Below, piece after piece: positions 6,661 through 8,358 of a DNA stretch of 8,358 nucleotides. Positions within the stretch are counted from its first letter, which is position 1. Every line of letters starts with the position of its first letter. This DNA comes from Pseudobutyrivibrio sp. GTDB lineage: Bacteria; Bacillota; Clostridia; Lachnospirales; Lachnospiraceae. Position numbers and translations under genes: made by a program. The stretch covers positions 1 through 8,358 of the forward strand of contig JAFYYE010000364.1 of the NCBI GenBank assembly GCA_017557715.1, given 5' to 3'. Below the pieces are notes generated by a model. It made no database searches and was not told the DNA's origin. It saw nothing but the letters and a program-made list of their open reading frames with translations.

Positions 6661-6707
6661 GGAGGGTTACACTACAGTCATGTAGTTGAGAAAGGAAGGC
6701 GAGTTAA
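6661..6707 (+). promoter_or_regulatory. htrA leader: unused strong SD, ATG-TAG start-stop, and a small dyad
   Basis: GGAGGG (6661-6666) is as good a ribosome site as any in the window but has no gene of its own. Thirteen bases on is ATG (6680-6682) followed at once by TAG (6683-6685). The same bases sit in a dyad, ACTACA-GTCA-TGTAGT (6671-6686), which could be a small hairpin or an operator half-site pair. The true htrA site AGGAAGG (6693-6699) begins six bases later. I see no convincing promoter hexamers between the glmS terminator and here: TTGACT at 6599-6604 and TTGAAG at 6622-6627 lack matching -10 boxes. A regulatory role is a guess from the layout. Confidence 0.3.
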
Positions 6708-8093
6708 ATGAGCGATTTTTTCAATAATAACAACGGCTCGGAAACAAATGAGCAGAACGACTCAGGAACATATTCTTACAAGAAGGAACAGATTAATCAG
6801 GGAGAATCGTATTATCAGTGGTCGCCATATGATGATGGCAATAGAGTGAAGAAAAAGAAGACTAAGACTTTTGGAAAGAAGCTTGGTAATGCAGCAGCTA
6901 TTGCTTTAGTTTTCGGTATAGTTGCAGGATTAGCATTCCAGTCTATCGTGGCAGTCACTAATAGATTATGGAATTTGGAAAATGCTAAGCAGCCAGCTAT
7001 TGAATCTACTCAGTCAACAGATAGTAGCAAAAAGGATAGTAGCAAGGTTGATTCTACAAACACAGCAACAGGTACTACTACAGCTACAAAGATTACTACT
7101 GATGTTTCTGAGATAGCAAAAAATGTTCTCCCTGCAATCGTTCAGGTTACAAACGCAGGTATTAAAGAGTACCAGACATTCTTTGGTACAATGCAGCAGC
7201 AGACAACATCTGCAGGCTCAGGAATCATTGTTGCACAGGACGATGAGAACATCTACATCGCTACAAACAATCATGTTGTCAGCGGAGCAGAGACTCTTAC
7301 AATTACCTTCAACGATGAACAGGCTGTTGAGGGAACAATTAAGGGCGCTGATTCATCATGCGATTTGGCAGTTGTATCAGTAGCAGTTAAGGATATTCCT
7401 AGTGAGACACTTTCATCTATAAAGGTTGCTACACTTGGCGATTCAGATACTACAGTAGTTGGTGAGGCTGCCATCGTAATTGGTAACGCATTAGGATATG
7501 GAACATCGGTAACAAACGGAATCATCTCTGCAAAGGATCGTGAAGTATCAGTTAATGACGATGATGGAAACGTAGTTACAAATTCACTTATCCAGACTAA
7601 TGCAGCTGTAAATCCTGGTAACTCAGGTGGAGCTCTTTTAAATGCAAAGGGCGAGGTTATCGGAATTGTATCTGTAAAGCTTGCAGATGCACAGGTTGAA
7701 GGAATGGGTTATGCTATCCCAATTTCTTTCGCATGGTCAATCATCCAGCAGATGGTAGACAACGATGTAGTATCAGAGCTTGATGCATCTTATCTTGGTA
7801 TTGCAGGTAAGGATATTACATCTGAGATGTCAGAACAGTACAATGTTCCAGTTGGTGTTTATGTAGCACAGGTTGTTTCAGGTTCTGGTGCAGAGGCTGC
7901 AGGTATTGAAGCTGAGGACGTTATCACAGGCTTCAACGGACGAGCAGTTACATCTGTAAACACATTGAATAATATTATGAAGTATATCTCTGCAGGTACT
8001 ACTGTGGACGTTACAGTAGCGAAAAAATCTAATGACTATAAGGAAGAGACTATAAAAGTTACACTTACTCGTAGGATTGATAAAGTACAGTAA
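6708..8093 (+). CDS. htrA: HtrA/DegP-type membrane-anchored serine protease with PDZ domain (S1C family)
   Basis: This is a cell-surface quality-control protease that degrades misfolded exported proteins. Its 461 residues fit the Gram-positive membrane-anchored form. There is a polar cytoplasmic head (1-60, with an Asn-rich start and a KKKKTK stretch), one membrane helix (about 61-83), a Ser/Thr/Lys linker (about 96-131), a trypsin-like domain (about 132-350) and one PDZ domain (about 365-455). The catalytic triad is complete: H189 in TNNHVV, D219 in CDLAVV and S306 in GNSGGALL. The PDZ shows YLGIAG, GVYVAQVVSGSGAEAAGIEAEDVI and a final beta-strand region. ATG 6708 is preceded by AGGAAGG (6693-6699) at eight bases. 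It stands alone between two terminators, so it is probably its own transcription unit. HtrA genes are often stress-induced, but no known operator is visible. Which HtrA paralogue this is cannot be decided from one copy. Confidence 0.95.
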   Translation: MSDFFNNNNGSETNEQNDSGTYSYKKEQINQGESYYQWSPYDDGNRVKKKKTKTFGKKLGNAAAIALVFGIVAGLAFQSIVAVTNRLWNLENAKQPAIESTQSTDSSKKDSSKVDSTNTATGTTTATKITTDVSEIAKNVLPAIVQVTNAGIKEYQTFFGTMQQQTTSAGSGIIVAQDDENIYIATNNHVVSGAETLTITFNDEQAVEGTIKGADSSCDLAVVSVAVKDIPSETLSSIKVATLGDSDTTVVGEAAIVIGNALGYGTSVTNGIISAKDREVSVNDDDGNVVTNSLIQTNAAVNPGNSGGALLNAKGEVIGIVSVKLADAQVEGMGYAIPISFAWSIIQQMVDNDVVSELDASYLGIAGKDITSEMSEQYNVPVGVYVAQVVSGSGAEAAGIEAEDVITGFNGRAVTSVNTLNNIMKYISAGTTVDVTVAKKSNDYKEETIKVTLTRRIDKVQ

Positions 8094-8097
8094 ATAG

Positions 8098-8126
8098 AAA
8101 GGCTCCCACTTGAGTGGGAGCCTTTT
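8098..8126 (+). terminator. Strong intrinsic terminator after htrA
   Basis: AAAGGCTCCCAC (8098-8109) pairs perfectly with GTGGGAGCCTTT (8114-8125) around a TTGA loop, a 12-pair GC-rich stem running into TTTT (8123-8126). It starts four bases after the htrA stop and ends 20 bases before the next gene, so the next gene must be transcribed from a promoter in or just after it. Confidence 0.93.
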
Positions 8127-8139
8127 ATTGTGTTAGAAT
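8110..8139 (+). promoter_or_regulatory. Candidate promoter overlapping the htrA terminator, for the VanZ-like gene
   Basis: TTGAGT (8110-8115), formed by the terminator loop and the first two bases of its right arm, is followed after 18 bases by TAGAAT (8134-8139), five of six matches to TATAAT. The start point would be near 8146, next to the ATG at 8147. The upstream gene ends in a terminator and only 20 bases remain, so a promoter must lie about here if the gene is transcribed separately. The -35 is only four of six. Confidence 0.4.
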
Positions 8140-8146
8140 ACGGGTT

Positions 8147-8358
8147 ATGAAAAGACGAAATATAATTTTATGGATTTTAATAATAGCTTGGATAGCTGTA
8201 ATTTGGGGGCACAGCATGCAGATTGCAGATATATCTGAACAAGAAAGTGCATTGTTTCTAGATTTTTTCTCTAAAATAATTTCCAAATTAGAAAATAATG
8301 ATACTGGAATGTACATAGTTAGAAAATCTGCACATTTTACTGAGTATCTCATTTTGGG
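8147..8358 (+). CDS. VanZ-like family membrane protein, N-terminal part (cut by window end)
   Basis: An open frame from ATG 8147 reaches the end of the window without a stop (70 full codons). It begins MKRRNIILWILIIAWIAVIW, a basic start followed by a membrane helix (about 5-22), then GHSMQIADISEQES, like the polar S/Q-rich loop of VanZ-like proteins, and then RKSAHFTEYLILG (59-71), the family's best-known R-K-x-A-H-F-x-E-Y signature before the second helix. VanZ was named for low-level teicoplanin resistance in enterococci; most chromosomal relatives have no proven job, so resistance should not be assumed here. No good Shine-Dalgarno site precedes the ATG (TAGAATACGGGTT), and no earlier in-frame start exists except GTG 8114 inside the terminator stem. 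The gene may therefore be leaderless or weakly translated. Family call rests on one motif and the helix pattern. Confidence 0.82.
   Translation, partial: MKRRNIILWILIIAWIAVIWGHSMQIADISEQESALFLDFFSKIISKLENNDTGMYIVRKSAHFTEYLIL

Noticed and set aside
8125..8352. A 75-codon open frame on the - strand at the window end
   Set aside because: The + strand frame over the same bases shows a membrane helix and the RKSAHFTEYLILG signature of VanZ-like proteins; the - frame shows nothing recognisable and starts near the terminator.

Overview
The window reads as a chromosomal segment from a low-to-moderate GC Gram-positive of the Clostridia, most likely a Lachnospiraceae member of the Butyrivibrio/Pseudobutyrivibrio/Roseburia type. 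This is inferred from the protein style (AT-leaning codon use, an LCP protein with a long R/P/G-rich cytoplasmic tail, a membrane-anchored HtrA with a Ser/Thr-rich linker, a VanZ-like protein) and from strong Shine-Dalgarno sites. No database search was possible, so the genus is a guess.

All genes lie on the + strand. Positions 1-3111 are the 3' end of a surface-polysaccharide locus: the C-terminus of a family-2-type glycosyltransferase (1-231), a polyprenyl glycosylphosphotransferase that starts the lipid-linked glycan (308-1732), and a second, divergent GT2-type protein (1732-3111) that overlaps it by one base (TAATG). A hairpin plus T-run (3185-3218) closes this unit. Next come a LytR-CpsA-Psr (LCP) protein with a cytoplasmic pentapeptide-repeat tail (3249-4688) and, 27 bases later, glmS (4716-6548), closed by a strong terminator (6561-6600). 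A single-gene unit follows: a membrane-anchored HtrA-type serine protease (6708-8093) with its own terminator (8098-8126). The window ends inside a VanZ-like membrane protein (8147 onward).

The genes fit one theme, the cell envelope. GlmS makes glucosamine-6-phosphate for UDP-GlcNAc. The phosphotransferase loads the first sugar-phosphate on undecaprenyl phosphate, and glycosyltransferases extend the chain. LCP proteins typically attach finished glycans to peptidoglycan, and HtrA handles damaged exported proteins. That they act together here is inferred from adjacency only.

There is no mobile element, CRISPR array, rRNA or tRNA that I can see, and no gene-free stretch reaches 300 bases. I do not see a clearly new multi-gene system. 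The most unusual items are the repeat tail of the LCP protein, the degenerate one-and-a-half-module glycosyltransferase with an altered DXD region, a possible promoter inside the htrA terminator that would give a leaderless VanZ-like mRNA, and a strong SD followed by an ATG-TAG start-stop in the htrA leader.
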